From NCBI RefSeq assembly GCF_019977335.1, contig NZ_AP024653.1, positions 620,001 through 684,000 of the forward strand: a stretch of DNA of 64,000 nt. Direction: 5' to 3'. Positions within the stretch are counted from its first letter, which is position 1. Every line of letters begins with the position of its first letter. Source of the stretch: Arthrobacter sp. NicSoilB4 (GTDB lineage: Bacteria > Actinomycetota > Actinomycetes > Actinomycetales > Micrococcaceae). Positions 8,049 to 18,024 of this stretch are shown in pieces. Made by a program: the position numbers and the translations under genes. The notes under the pieces are model-generated. The model saw only the letters and a list, made by a program, of their open reading frames with translations. It was not told the DNA's origin and did no database searches.

Positions 8049-9416
8049 ATGAGCATCATCGACGAGCTCACTTCTGCCCTGGACCCGGCGAAGATCGCGC
8101 TGGATGCCTCCACCCTTGGCGTCTATGCCGTGGACCAGGCACCGGTTCTGGACTACCAGCTGCCGCAGGCCGTGGTCCATGCCGAATCGATCGAAGACGT
8201 CCAGGCCACCGTCCGCGCCTGCGCCGCCCACGGCGTGGCGCTGGTGGCCCGCGGCGCCGGCACCGGCGTTTCGGGTGGCGCGCACGCCAGCAAGGACTGC
8301 GTGGTGCTGAGCCTGGAACGGATGAACCGCATCCTGGACCTCAACCCCGACGACGAGACGGCCGTGGTTGAACCCGGGGTGATCAACGCCGACCTCAACG
8401 CCGCCGCCGCCGCGCACGGGCTGATGTACGCCCCGGACCCGGCCAGTTTCAAGCTCTCCACCATCGGCGGCAACGTTGCCACCAACGCCGGGGGCCTGCG
8501 CTGCGCCAAGTACGGGGTCACCCGGGACTCGGTGCTGGCGCTCGAGGTCGTGCTGGCGGACGGCTCCCTCATCCACACCGGCCACCAGACCTTCAAGGGC
8601 GTCGCCGGCTACGACCTCACCGGTCTGTTCGTCGGCTCCGAGGGGACGCTGGGAATCGTGGTCGGCGTCACCGTCCGGCTCAAGTACCTCCCGCAGGACG
8701 TCCACACCATCGCAGCTTTCTACCCGGACTTCCGCAGCGCCGCGGCCGGCGTCCTGGCCGTGGGACGGGCCCGCGTGCAGCCGGCCATCATGGAACTCCT
8801 CGACAGCGGCAGCCTGGCCCAGCTCGACGAGATCCACGGTTCGGACCTCGCCGCCCGGGGGCAGTCCCTGCTGCTGATCCAGACCGACGGCTTCGGCGCA
8901 GCGGCGGAGGCGGCGGCGATCCGGCCCGTCCTCGTGGCGGGCGGGGCAGTGGTGACGATGGAGGCCAGCGCCGAGGCGGAGCGTCTCGTGGACCTGCGGC
9001 GCAACAGCCGGGGCGTGGAAGTCGACGACGAATACCGGGTGGGTGAGGACGTCGCCGTTCCGCGCTCCCGGCTGGTGGACTACGTCGCCGAGCTGGAGGC
9101 CATGGCAACGGCGTACGGCGTCCGGCTCAAGGTGGTGGCGCACGCCGGCGACGGGAACCTGCACCCCACGTTCTGGGTGGACCGGGTGGACGCCGCTGCC
9201 GACGCTGACGCCATCGAGCGGCTCGGCGCCGCGCTGGACAAATCCATCACCGTGGCTCTCGCGATGGGTGGCACCATCACGGGGGAGCACGGGATCGGCC
9301 AGTTCAAGCTGCGCTGGCTGGGCCTGGAGCAGAAGGAGCCCGTGCGCGAACTGCAGCGCCGGATCAAGGAACTGTTCGACCCGGCGGGCATCCTGAATCC
9401 CGGCAAGGCGATTTAG
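8049..9416 (+). CDS. FAD-linked oxidase, glycolate/D-lactate dehydrogenase (GlcD) family
   Basis: Flavoprotein that oxidises a 2-hydroxy acid such as glycolate or D-lactate. 455 residues, the usual single-subunit length. The N-terminal FAD-binding domain (PCMH type) contains VARGAGTGVSGGA around 65-78 and TIGGNVATNAGGLRC around 138. The C-terminal oxidase domain has the HAGDGNLHPTF metal-site motif around 365 and ends in TGEHGIGQFKLRWL and a LDPAGILNPGKA-like tail. It lies 33 bp after the GH13 gene and ends at a strong bidirectional terminator. Glycolate and D-lactate cannot be distinguished here. Confidence 0.9.
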   Translation: MSIIDELTSALDPAKIALDASTLGVYAVDQAPVLDYQLPQAVVHAESIEDVQATVRACAAHGVALVARGAGTGVSGGAHASKDCVVLSLERMNRILDLNPDDETAVVEPGVINADLNAAAAAHGLMYAPDPASFKLSTIGGNVATNAGGLRCAKYGVTRDSVLALEVVLADGSLIHTGHQTFKGVAGYDLTGLFVGSEGTLGIVVGVTVRLKYLPQDVHTIAAFYPDFRSAAAGVLAVGRARVQPAIMELLDSGSLAQLDEIHGSDLAARGQSLLLIQTDGFGAAAEAAAIRPVLVAGGAVVTMEASAEAERLVDLRRNSRGVEVDDEYRVGEDVAVPRSRLVDYVAELEAMATAYGVRLKVVAHAGDGNLHPTFWVDRVDAAADADAIERLGAALDKSITVALAMGGTITGEHGIGQFKLRWLGLEQKEPVRELQRRIKELFDPAGILNPGKAI

Positions 9417-9444
9417 CCCGGGTGTGCTGTTAACGGCCCCAGCT

Positions 9445-9496
9445 GACTGGCAGCAGGGGCCGTTTTGAGCGTCCAGAACGGCCCCTGCTGCCAGTC
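9445..9496. terminator. Bidirectional terminator between convergent genes
   Basis: A perfect 20-bp inverted repeat (9445-9464 with 9477-9496) has a 12-nt loop. The stem core is GCAGGGGCCGTT and T/A runs sit at the stem edges. It lies between the oxidase and the convergent DUF4032 gene and can serve both. Confidence 0.9.
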
Positions 9497-9510
9497 ACTT
9501 GGGCGCGCCC

Positions 9511-10947
9511 CTAGTCGTCGGCGTCCGGGTACTCGTCGATGGACTCGTCGGCGCCGTAGCGCGATTCCTCAGTCTCCACTTCCAGGATCTTGAGCAGTCC
9601 CGTGTCCGGGTTGAGCATGATGGCGGCCTCGTCCCTGCGGTGGCGCAGCTCGGAGTCAATGTAGGACTGCACTGCTTCGGCAAGCGGGATGTGCCGGTTC
9701 TCCTTCTCCGACATGTACCAGCGGTGCTCGAGGATCTCGTGCACAGCCTCCGCCGGCTCCAGCTTCCCGGACAGGTCGCGGGGGATGGAGCGGACAATCG
9801 GTTCGAAGATCTGGCTGACCCACAGGTGGGCGCTGTATTCCTCGTCCATCCCGGGGTTGTTGTCCGCACGGAAGGAATCCATGTCGTTCAGGAGCCGGCG
9901 GGCCTGGTTTTCCTGTGCGTCCAGGCCGGTCAGGCGCAGCAGCCGGCGCTGGTGGTGGCCGGCGTCGACCACTTTGGGCTGGAGCTGGATAGTGGAGCCG
10001 TTCTGCGTCGTCTTGATCGCGTATTCCTCGACGTCGAACCCCAGCTCGTTGAGCTTGCGGATGCGGGCGGCCACCCGCCAGCGTTCGCCGATCTCGAACG
10101 ATTCCTTCTCGGTCAGCTCGGTCCAAAGGCGCCGGTAGCTGTCCATGATGAGTTCGCTGGTGGCCACGGGGTCCACTTTTTCCTCGATGAGTCCGCCGTC
10201 GAGCAGGTCCATCAGCTCCCCGGCGATGTTGACGCGGGCGATTTCGAGATCGTATTCGCGCTGGCCGGTGGAGAGGTCCGGATACAGCTCGCCGGTCTCC
10301 GCGTCCACGAGGTAGGCGGCGAATGCGCCGGCGTCGCGGCGGAACAGCGTGTTGGACAGCGAGACGTCGCCCCAGTAGAAGCCGATCAGGTGCAGGCGGA
10401 CCAGCAGGAGGGCCTGCGCGTCGATCAGGCGGGTCAGGGTGTCCTTGCGCAGCATCTGTGAGAAGAGCGCGCGGTACGGCATGGAGAACTTCAGGTGCCG
10501 GGTGACCAGCACGGGGTTCAGCGGCCGGCCCTCCGGGGTGGTGCGCCCCGTGATGACGGCGACGGGTTCCACGCAGGGGACGTCCAGCCGGGCGAGCTTG
10601 CGGAGCATGTGGTACTCGTGGCGGGCCACGTGTTCGGAGGTTTCCTTGATGGCGATGACCGAGCCGCCAAGATGGGCGAAGCGCACAATGTGGCGGGAAA
10701 TGCCGCGGGGGAGGGCGGCGAGGTATTCCGCAGGCCAGTCCTCCAGCGCGATGTGCCACGGCAGGTCCAGGAGCTCCGGCTCGGTGGCGGCGGCCGTGAT
10801 GCTCAGCGAGCTCGAGGCCACGGACCCCTTGCTGTCATTGGCGCTGGCGGCTTCGAACCGGGGCAGTTTGCCGATCTGGCCGTAGTCGGTAGGTTCGTCG
10901 TGCCAATGGGCACTGTTGTCCTCGGTGCTGGGGCTTTGCTCGGTCAT
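9511..10947 (-). CDS. DUF4032 domain protein with kinase-like fold
   Basis: 478 residues. The N-terminal half carries segments like lipopolysaccharide (Kdo/WaaP-type) kinases: a Gly-rich HLGGSVIAIKE strand with a candidate lysine around 104-107, then EYHMLRKLA, and later a short DVSLSNTLFRRD stretch around residue 190 where protein-kinase folds place the catalytic-loop Asp and Asn. DAETGELYPD after it sits where the Mg-binding Asp would be. The C-terminal part matches the DUF4032 family widespread in actinobacteria. Activity is not established. Monocistronic on the minus strand. Confidence 0.8.
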   Translation of the reverse strand: MTEQSPSTEDNSAHWHDEPTDYGQIGKLPRFEAASANDSKGSVASSSLSITAAATEPELLDLPWHIALEDWPAEYLAALPRGISRHIVRFAHLGGSVIAIKETSEHVARHEYHMLRKLARLDVPCVEPVAVITGRTTPEGRPLNPVLVTRHLKFSMPYRALFSQMLRKDTLTRLIDAQALLLVRLHLIGFYWGDVSLSNTLFRRDAGAFAAYLVDAETGELYPDLSTGQREYDLEIARVNIAGELMDLLDGGLIEEKVDPVATSELIMDSYRRLWTELTEKESFEIGERWRVAARIRKLNELGFDVEEYAIKTTQNGSTIQLQPKVVDAGHHQRRLLRLTGLDAQENQARRLLNDMDSFRADNNPGMDEEYSAHLWVSQIFEPIVRSIPRDLSGKLEPAEAVHEILEHRWYMSEKENRHIPLAEAVQSYIDSELRHRRDEAAIMLNPDTGLLKILEVETEESRYGADESIDEYPDADD

Positions 10948-11011
10948 AAACCAATTCTTCCGTACTAAGGGCGCCCGCCCTAACGAATGGCTGCTGCAAC
11001 GCCAGTTAAAG

Positions 11012-11050
11012 CCCGACGGCGGCCCTCCAGTGAGGAGGACCGCCGTCGGG
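11012..11050 (-). terminator. Terminator hairpin after the sugar-ABC ATPase gene
   Basis: An 11-bp perfect stem (CCCGACGGCGG at 11012-11022, CCGCCGTCGGG at 11040-11050) lies 25 bp downstream of the ATPase stop. On the minus strand it is followed by a short T-containing stretch. Confidence 0.75.
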
Positions 11051-11074
11051 TGCGTAGTGCTGTGCCGGTGGGGA

Positions 11075-12157
<1,083 letters not shown>

Positions 12158-12257
12158 AGTTATCAATCCCTTCACCGGCAGGTACGTGCCGGACGATCCG
12201 TAGTGAATGGTCTTATTCTTCAGTTGTTAATTCAATTGTCAGCACCTGATCGTGCGC

Positions 12258-12285
12258 ATACTCCCCGGCCGAAGCCGAGGAGTAT
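12258..12285. other. Stem-loop upstream of the ATPase gene
   Basis: Twelve-bp arms with one mismatch (ATACTCCCCGGC / GCCGAGGAGTAT) enclose a CGAA loop. It is 101 bp upstream of the ATPase start and 130 bp past the otsB stop on the same strand, so it may terminate otsB transcription or sit in the ATPase leader. The rest of 12158-12414 shows nothing I can name. Confidence 0.5.
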
Positions 12286-12414
12286 CCAATGACGCCGCAC
12301 GGTACTTGTGCGCCACATCACAACCAGAGTATGTCAGATTTATGGCAAATGGGCCAAAATGTTACAGATGTCACATGTGATTCGGCCGACTACCGGGCCC
12401 GCATGAGCTAGAGA

Positions 12415-13227
12415 TCAGAGGCCGAGGGCGCTCTTCCGTTCCCGCAGCAGGGCTTCCAGCAACTCCGCCACGTGGACCGGAGCCTCGACCCGGAACTGGG
12501 CCTGGGTGAAGTCCAGGCCCACCTTCACGCCGAGGTCCCCTGGGAGCAGCCGGGCAAGGGCGTCCTCGTCGGTGGTGTCGTCGCCGGCGAAGATGGTGGC
12601 GGTCGCGCCTGTCGCCTGGCGGAGGAACGCTATGCCTTCCCCTTTCGAGGCATGGATCACGGAGGTCTCCAGCACACGGTTGCCGCTCTTCAGGAAGACG
12701 CCGGGCCGGTCCTGCAGGACGGCCCGGGCCGCCGCGACGGCGTCCTCGGCGACGTCCGCCGTGGCCAGCCGGGTGTGCAGTACGACGCCGGCCGGCTTGT
12801 CTTCCAGCAGGGTGCCTGGCGCCTCTTCCACAATGCCCTCCAGCTCGCGCCGGACCTGGGCGAGCAGTTCCCGCCGGGCGTCGTCGAGTTCCAGCTTCGA
12901 GGAACCGGGTCCCATCCAGACCTCCGCGCCGTGGCTGCCGACCAGCAGGGTCTTCTCCGGGGGGAAGGCGACCGCCCGCAGGCTGTCCAGCGCCCGGCCG
13001 GAGATGAGCGCCGTCGTCGTCCGCGGTAGTTCCGTGAGGGCGGCGAAAGCCGCTGCCGAGCGGGGGAGGGCGCGTGCGTCCCCGGCATGGTCCACGAGCG
13101 GGGACATGGTGCCGTCAAAATCCATAGCGACGAGCAGGTGCTCCGTCGCGGCGATGGCGTGCACTGCCTCCAGCAGGTCCGGGGAGAGCGAAAGGGGGGT
13201 CTGCTCCGGTGATAGCTCAGGAGTCAT
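12415..13227 (-). CDS. otsB: Trehalose-6-phosphate phosphatase
   Basis: Dephosphorylates trehalose 6-phosphate to trehalose. 270 residues of the HAD superfamily: motif I DFDGTMSP (Asp about 36 and 38), motif II around LISGR, and motif III/IV GDDTTDEDA near residue 225. Its start overlaps the end of otsA by 11 bp, so the two are co-translated and complete the OtsAB pathway from UDP- or GDP-glucose and glucose 6-phosphate. Trehalose serves as osmolyte, stress protectant and cell-envelope precursor in actinobacteria. Confidence 0.93.
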   Translation of the reverse strand: MTPELSPEQTPLSLSPDLLEAVHAIAATEHLLVAMDFDGTMSPLVDHAGDARALPRSAAAFAALTELPRTTTALISGRALDSLRAVAFPPEKTLLVGSHGAEVWMGPGSSKLELDDARRELLAQVRRELEGIVEEAPGTLLEDKPAGVVLHTRLATADVAEDAVAAARAVLQDRPGVFLKSGNRVLETSVIHASKGEGIAFLRQATGATATIFAGDDTTDEDALARLLPGDLGVKVGLDFTQAQFRVEAPVHVAELLEALLRERKSALGL

Positions 13228-14722
13228 CGCGGATCACCTTTTCCTTGAGCGCGTTCAGGAAGTCGGCGGACCAAAGATCGACGTCGTGGTCCAGGATTTG
13301 TTTGCGCATCGCGCGCATCCGGCGGGCGGCTTCGGCGGGCTGCATGTCCACGGCCCTCATGATGGTGTCCTTGAGGCCGTCGATGTCGTGCGGGTTCATG
13401 AGCAGGGCCTGCTTGAGCTGGTCCGCGGCGCCCGCGAACTCGCTCAGCACCAGGGCGCCGTCGTTGTTGGTACGGGCCGTGACATACTCCTTGGCCACCA
13501 GGTTCATCCCGTCCCGCAAGGCCGTGACGAGCATAACGTCGGCCGCCAGGTACAGCGCCACCATCTCCTCGACCGGGTAGCTGTGGTGCAGGTACCGGAC
13601 CGCGGTGTTCTGCATCGTGTCGTAGGTGCCGTTGATGTGGCCGACGGTGCCTTCCACTTCCTCGCGCAGCAGGCGGTACTGCTCCACCCGCTCGCGGCTG
13701 GGGCTGGCCACCTGGATCAGGGTGGCGTCCTCCACAGTGACCTCGCCGTCCTGCAGGAGCTCCTCGTAGGCCTTCAGCCGGTGCCGGATTCCCTTGGTGT
13801 AATCCAGCCGGTCGACGCCCAGCAGGATGGTCTTGGGATTGCCGAGGTCGCGGCGGATCTGCTTGGCGCGCTCGATGATCTCCGGGTTGCCGGCCAGCTC
13901 GCTGATCGCTTTGACATCGATGGAGATCGGGAAGGCCTGGGCGCGGGCAATGTGGGTGGTCTCGCCGTCGGTGCCCTTGACGTGGACCTGCTGCTGCTTG
14001 ACGCTGGCGCCGAGGAACCGGCGGGCCGAGCGCATGAAGTTGCCGGCGTCGCTGCTGCGCTGGAAGCCCACCAGGTCCGCGCCCAGCAGGCCGTCGATGA
14101 TGGCTCGGCGCCAGGGCAGTTGCGCGAAGATCTCCGGCGGCGGGAAGGGAATGTGGTTGAAGAAGCCGATCGTGAGATCCGGGCGCGCCTCGCGGAGCAT
14201 TTTCGGAACGAGCTGCAGCTGGTAGTCCTGGACCCAGACCGTGGCGCCGGGGCTGGCGTGGTGGATGACAGCGTCCGCGAACCGGCGGTTGACCTTGCGG
14301 TAGGAGTCCCACCAGGTCCGGTGGAACTCCGGCGGCGCAATCACGTCGTGGTAAAGCGGCCAGAGCGTGGCGTTGGAGAAGCCCTCGTAGAAGAGTTCGA
14401 TGTCCTGCGTGCTCAGCTGGACCGGAACGAGGTCGATGCCGCCGTGGGTGAACGGCTGGAGGTGCTCGTCCGGTGCGCCGTGCCAGCCCACCCACGCGCC
14501 GTCGGTCTTTGTCATCATGGGTGCAAGGGCCGTGACCAGGCCGCCGGGGGAGCGGCGCCAGCCGTCCTCGCAACCAGGCTCATCCGGGGAGCACCGGTCG
14601 ACAGGCAGGCGGTTGGACACCACCATGAAGTCATATTGCGCGTCCGGATCGGTGCTGCTGGTGCCGTGCGCGGACTCGTCTGCGGATTTTGGATCCGATT
14701 CGGCGTGTTTTGTGGCCTGCAT
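13217..14722 (-). CDS. otsA: Trehalose-6-phosphate synthase
   Basis: GT20 glycosyltransferase joining nucleotide-activated glucose to glucose 6-phosphate. 501 residues from ATG 14722, chosen because CAGGGGG stands 6 nt upstream; a longer frame to 14863 adds 47 residues that do not look family-like. The core begins VVSNRLPVD about residue 35. Later motifs include WVGWHG, VWVQDYQLQLVP, HIPFPPPEIF, RLDYTKG and the C-terminal RDGMNLVAKEY nucleotide-sugar site. An acidic, Ser-rich N-terminal tail of about 30 residues is extra. It heads the otsA-otsB operon. Confidence 0.94.
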   Translation of the reverse strand: MQATKHAESDPKSADESAHGTSSTDPDAQYDFMVVSNRLPVDRCSPDEPGCEDGWRRSPGGLVTALAPMMTKTDGAWVGWHGAPDEHLQPFTHGGIDLVPVQLSTQDIELFYEGFSNATLWPLYHDVIAPPEFHRTWWDSYRKVNRRFADAVIHHASPGATVWVQDYQLQLVPKMLREARPDLTIGFFNHIPFPPPEIFAQLPWRRAIIDGLLGADLVGFQRSSDAGNFMRSARRFLGASVKQQQVHVKGTDGETTHIARAQAFPISIDVKAISELAGNPEIIERAKQIRRDLGNPKTILLGVDRLDYTKGIRHRLKAYEELLQDGEVTVEDATLIQVASPSRERVEQYRLLREEVEGTVGHINGTYDTMQNTAVRYLHHSYPVEEMVALYLAADVMLVTALRDGMNLVAKEYVTARTNNDGALVLSEFAGAADQLKQALLMNPHDIDGLKDTIMRAVDMQPAEAARRMRAMRKQILDHDVDLWSADFLNALKEKVIRDDS

Positions 14723-14900
14723 TGGTGCCCCCTGGGGATTGCTCGTGGCTCCTATCCACCCTAGCCGTGCGGAATCTTCTGTGCTATTCGTCCGTTGGGA
14801 CGCGTGGGGGAAGGTTGAAAGCGCAACTTCCCAGTTTTCTCCCCTAAAATGATGAATTGCCACCCAGTGGACACCACAGGCCGATCGACCCGAGGAACCA

Positions 14901-15791
14901 ATGAGCCCCGCAAACGAACCCCGTCAGTCCAAGTCAGAGCGAACTGCCGCGGCCCGCGAGAAAGCCCGTGAGATCCGCGAGGCGCAGCTGAAGAAGGACA
15001 AGCGCAACAAGCTGCTCATCGGCTGGGGCATCGTCGTCGCCGTCGTCGCCATCATTGTTGTGGTGGCGCTGGTGGTTACCTCAAACATCCAGAACAACGC
15101 GCCGGTCGCGGACGAGGGACCCACCCCTGCCAACGGCAACGTCTACGGCGGCGTGACGCTGCTGGCCAACACCGAGGTGGCGAAGACGGAACCCGCCACC
15201 GTCCGGATCGCCGACATTCCCGCTCCGGCCGCAACCCCGCCGGCAGTGGTGACGGCGCCGGGCGCCGAAGCCGAGGCCGGCAAGCCGGTCAAGGTGGTTC
15301 TCTACATCGACTTCATCTGCCCGGTGTGCAAGAACTTCGAGACCCAGTACAACGAGACGCTCACGAACCTTCGCAACGAAGGCAAGATCACCGTGGAGTA
15401 CCGTCCGCTGGGCTTCCTGGACACCCGCTCCACCACCAACTACTCCTCCCGCGCGGCCAACGCGGCGGCATGCGTCGTGAACGAATCGCCGGAGAAGTAC
15501 GCCGACTTCGTCAATGTGCTTTTTGAGAAGCAGCCCCAAGAGGGCGGCGCCGGCATCTCGGATGCGGATCTGAAGAAGATGGCAACCGACGTCGGGGCCA
15601 AGAGCATCGATACGTGCGTGGAGCAGAAGACCTTCCGCCCGTGGGTCAAGTACACCACCCAGCAGGCTGCCTCCATCGGCGTCACCGGCACACCCACCGT
15701 CTTCGTTGACGGCCAGCAGTGGGGCAAGGGCGAGAGCGCCCAGACCCCGTTCGAGCAGTTCCTGCAGGCCGCGATCGACGCGAAGCAGTAA
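14901..15791 (+). CDS. Membrane-anchored DsbA/thioredoxin-like oxidoreductase
   Basis: 296 residues. A highly charged cytoplasmic N-terminus (KSERTAAAREKAREIREAQLKK) precedes one membrane helix at about 39-62, placing the thioredoxin-like domain outside the membrane. The active site is CPVC (about 139-142) in FICPVCKNF, the DsbA/DsbG type. The cis-Pro region TGTPTVFVDGQQW follows near 270. It probably forms or isomerises disulfides in exported proteins. GAGGAAC precedes the ATG. It is monocistronic and closed by a strong terminator. Confidence 0.9.
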   Translation: MSPANEPRQSKSERTAAAREKAREIREAQLKKDKRNKLLIGWGIVVAVVAIIVVVALVVTSNIQNNAPVADEGPTPANGNVYGGVTLLANTEVAKTEPATVRIADIPAPAATPPAVVTAPGAEAEAGKPVKVVLYIDFICPVCKNFETQYNETLTNLRNEGKITVEYRPLGFLDTRSTTNYSSRAANAAACVVNESPEKYADFVNVLFEKQPQEGGAGISDADLKKMATDVGAKSIDTCVEQKTFRPWVKYTTQQAASIGVTGTPTVFVDGQQWGKGESAQTPFEQFLQAAIDAKQ

Positions 15792-15811
15792 AGGGCCCAG
15801 CCCACAGCCTG

Positions 15812-15874
15812 CCCGGTGATAAGAAACAGCCCGGCTCCGGATTCGTCCGGGGCCGGGCTGTTTTTATCACCGGG
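15812..15874. terminator. Nested-stem terminator
   Basis: An outer stem CCCGGTGATAA / TTATCACCGGG encloses an inner stem CAGCCCGGC...GCCGGGCTG followed by TTTTT. It is about 20 bp after the DsbA-like gene. Confidence 0.9.
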
Positions 15875-15949
15875 CATCCGTGGGCTAACCTTATCTAGCG
15901 CCATCGCGCCAGGTCCTTTGCGGCCCGGTGCCGGCTGGCGCGCAGGAAT

Positions 15950-16023
15950 GCCTCCTTAGCTCAGTTGGCCAGAGCACCGCTCTTGTAAAGCGGGGGTCGT
16001 CGGTTCGAATCCGACAGGGGGCC
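15950..16023 (+). tRNA. tRNA-Thr (anticodon TGT)
   Basis: Cloverleaf read directly. The acceptor GCCTCCT pairs with AGGGGGC (one G-T), and the D arm contains AGCTCAGTTGGCCAGAGC. The anticodon stem is CCGCT/AGCGG with loop CTTGTAA giving anticodon TGT for ACA codons. The T arm is GTCGG TTCGAAT CCGAC. CCA is encoded at 16024-16026. Confidence 0.97.
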
Positions 16024-16027
16024 CCAC

Positions 16028-16069
16028 TCATCCCTCCATTCCGGCGATGTGCCCGGGATGGGGGGTTTT
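16028..16069 (+). terminator. Terminator after tRNA-Thr
   Basis: An imperfect stem (ATCCCTCCATTCC with GGGATGGGGGG) is followed by TTTTT, starting directly after the encoded CCA. The stretch 16070-16219 shows no supported gene. Confidence 0.7.
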
Positions 16070-16219
16070 TCATGCCTGAAAAGGCTGCGCAGAGATGCAG
16101 GGCCGCCGCCCCGCGTTGTCCGTTCCAGACGAAGACAGCCCGTGCGGGGGCGCCGTTCATGATCATTCCCAGAGGGCAGCGGGCGAGTACTTAGGCATCG
16201 ACTAGTGCCAGTTTCCCGG

Positions 16220-16672
16220 TTACCCGCTGGCTGGTTTGACCTCAAGGATGAATTCAACCGGTTCCCCCGGGCCGGGACTGGCCACGGCCAGCCTGTAGTC
16301 GTAGTCGCCGTCCGTTGCGGTGCCGGTGCAGACAGGGACATTGCCGCCGGAATTGGGGCGCCGCTGGCAGGTCCCGTCCATCTTCAGGACGAGGGATGCC
16401 GGTGCAGCGATGGCCTGGAGGTCCGCTGGGGTCAGCTCCGTTCCGGTGTCCCACCGCCGGGCGATGCTCGGACACGGGTTGGTACTGATACACAGGAACT
16501 GCTCCCTTCGCACAATGGTGTCCTGTCGGGTTCAATTGGACGGGATCGCGAGACGGTCGGCACGGGAGATCATGTCGTCGGTGGTCCGGTCATCGGCGGC
16601 CCGGATGAGGAAGAACGAGACCCCCACGATCAGGACTGTCGCGGCGAGAAAGATTCCCGTACGTCGTTTCAC
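16220..16672 (-). pseudogene. Membrane-anchored hypothetical protein gene interrupted by one TGA
   Basis: Reading left from GTG 16672 (GGGGGA 8 nt upstream) gives KRRTGIFLAATVLIVGVSFF, a clear N-terminal anchor, then about 25 polar residues, then TGA at 16532-16534. The same frame continues without further stops for another 103 codons: TRQDTIVRREQFLCISTN, then CPSIARRW, a CQRRPNSGG...CTGT segment and an end EFILEVKPASG at 16220. Four Cys after the stop suggest an exported domain with two disulfides. The simplest reading is one gene of about 150 codons with a nonsense change, TGG (Trp) to TGA. Alternatives are a sequencing error, or re-initiation at GTG 16513, which would lack an anchor. No function recognised. 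Confidence 0.7.
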
Positions 16673-16839
16673 TGTGTTCCCCCAAACGTCAGCAGGCACC
16701 GCCGCCTTCCGGTCTCGCGTTGGAGGGTGCCGAGTGCATCGTATCCATGTCCCCGCAGGGTTTGCGTTTCCGGCAGGGCGTTGCGCCAGCGGGACGTTAG
16801 GCCCTAGACCGCTGAAACGGTGCGGCGGAGTCTGGGCTC

Positions 16840-17331
16840 ATGACCCAAGCGAATCCGGAAAAGACGCCGGACATCAAGTCCACCCAACTCGACGAACAGC
16901 CGACGGCGGTGCTGCGCGAATCCGTTCCAATGAACACCTTGAAAGAGTTCTTTGGCCGCGCCTACCAGGCCGTGCTGGCCGTGGCAGAACAGCAGCAGGT
17001 CCAACTGGCCGGCCCGCCGTTCGCCCTCTACCACGGGATGCCGACCGACGTCGTCGACGTGGAGGCGGGCTTTCCGGTGGCGGCGCCGCTGCCGTGGCCG
17101 GGCAGCGAAGGGGGAGTGACAGCGGGATCCCTTCCCGCCGGCCGCGCCATGGAAGCGATGCACGTGGGGCCGTACGAGAAACTACCGGAGACGTACAGCG
17201 CCATCACGGGGAAAATGCGGGCCGAGGGACTGACCCCGGGGGACATGATGTGGGAGTACTACCTCAGCGACCCGGCCGCCGAGCCTGACCCGGCAAAGTG
17301 GAAGACACTCATCGTCTGGCCGGTGGCCTGA
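16840..17331 (+). CDS. GyrI-like small-molecule-binding domain protein
   Basis: 163 residues with one GyrI/AraC-effector-binding (SRPBCC-like) domain. Characteristic segments are PPFALYHGMPTDVVDVEAGFPV near 58-80, GSLPAGRAMEAMHVGPYEKLPETY near 97-120, and a C-terminal WEYYLSDPAAEPDPAKWKT followed by LIVWPV. There is no DNA-binding domain, so this is the stand-alone form, which in known cases binds or hydrolyses small lipophilic compounds. It has no operon partners. Confidence 0.85.
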   Translation: MTQANPEKTPDIKSTQLDEQPTAVLRESVPMNTLKEFFGRAYQAVLAVAEQQQVQLAGPPFALYHGMPTDVVDVEAGFPVAAPLPWPGSEGGVTAGSLPAGRAMEAMHVGPYEKLPETYSAITGKMRAEGLTPGDMMWEYYLSDPAAEPDPAKWKTLIVWPVA

Positions 17332-17486
17332 CGGGTCCGCATTGCGCCAGGGGCGCTCCGGATTTACCCGGGCGACGCAAAGTGTCGGTTTAACCACACT
17401 ATTCTTCAACTGCGTGCATAATGTCCTAAACTGCTTCACTGAGGTGCCTGAAATGGCGCTGCGCAGCAACGAAAGTGAACCCCCAA

Positions 17487-17789
17487 ATGGCTACCGATTA
17501 CGACGCACCACGCAAGACAGAAGAAGAGTCTCCCGCTGAGTCGCTGGAGGCCCTTCAGGCGTCCCGCGGCGGTGGCGCGCAGACTGCTGTCATCGACGTC
17601 GACGAGAACGACACGGCCGAAGGCATCGACCTTCCCGGTGCCGATCTTTCCGGCGAGGAACTGACGGTCATTGTTGTTCCCGAGCAGTCCGACGAATTTA
17701 CCTGCTCATCCTGCTTCCTGGTCCGTCACCGGTCCCAGGTGGCCAAGGAAAAGAATGGCCTGAAGTACTGCCGCGATTGCGAAGGCTAG
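17487..17789 (+). CDS. DUF4193 zinc-ribbon-like protein
   Basis: 100 residues starting ATDYDAPRKTEEE, the family's conserved N-terminus. ATG 17487 is chosen over the in-frame GTG at 17475 for that reason, with GAAAGTGA just upstream. The middle is acidic (DVDENDTAEGIDLPGADLSG). The C-terminus carries CSSC and CRDC about 25 residues apart, a likely zinc-binding pair. DUF4193 proteins are small and conserved across actinobacteria. Function unknown. Confidence 0.9.
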   Translation: MATDYDAPRKTEEESPAESLEALQASRGGGAQTAVIDVDENDTAEGIDLPGADLSGEELTVIVVPEQSDEFTCSSCFLVRHRSQVAKEKNGLKYCRDCEG

Positions 17790-17820
17790 GGGACCTTCCA
17801 CCGCGCACCACCACTAAGGC

Positions 17821-17866
17821 AAAGCGAAGCGCCGGAACCCGCACGGGGACCGGCGCTTCGCCGTTT
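17821..17866 (+). terminator. Terminator after DUF4193 gene
   Basis: A 12-bp perfect stem GCGAAGCGCCGG (17824-17835) / CCGGCGCTTCGC (17850-17861) with a 14-nt loop is followed by CGTTT. Confidence 0.85.
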
Positions 17867-18024
17867 CCACGGGCTTCCGCGAACGGGATACGACGGCGGC
17901 GCAACCGTCCCGTGACCCGGAGCCGCCCCGCTTAACGGTTGGACGCCGATCCGGCCCAGGGCCTCGATTCGGGCAGGAATCGCTCCTATTCTGGAGCTAT
18001 CTCAGCGCTTGAGGGGCGGCCCAA

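Noticed and set aside
6975-9290. 771-codon minus-strand frame across two genes
   Set aside because: It spans the GH13 and FAD-oxidase genes antisense and has no recognisable motif, so it is a shadow.
12371-12380. TCACATGTGA as a cAMP-receptor (GlxR-type) site upstream of the sugar ATPase
   Set aside because: The half-sites are in the wrong order and spacing for TGTGA-N6-TCACA; probably chance.
15950-16026. tRNA-Thr as an integration site for the flagellar cluster
   Set aside because: No integrase gene, no direct repeat of the tRNA 3' end seen downstream, and several ordinary chromosomal genes lie between the tRNA and fliW.
15928-16194. 88-codon plus-strand frame through the tRNA
   Set aside because: It overlaps tRNA-Thr and its terminator and has no ribosome site or motif.
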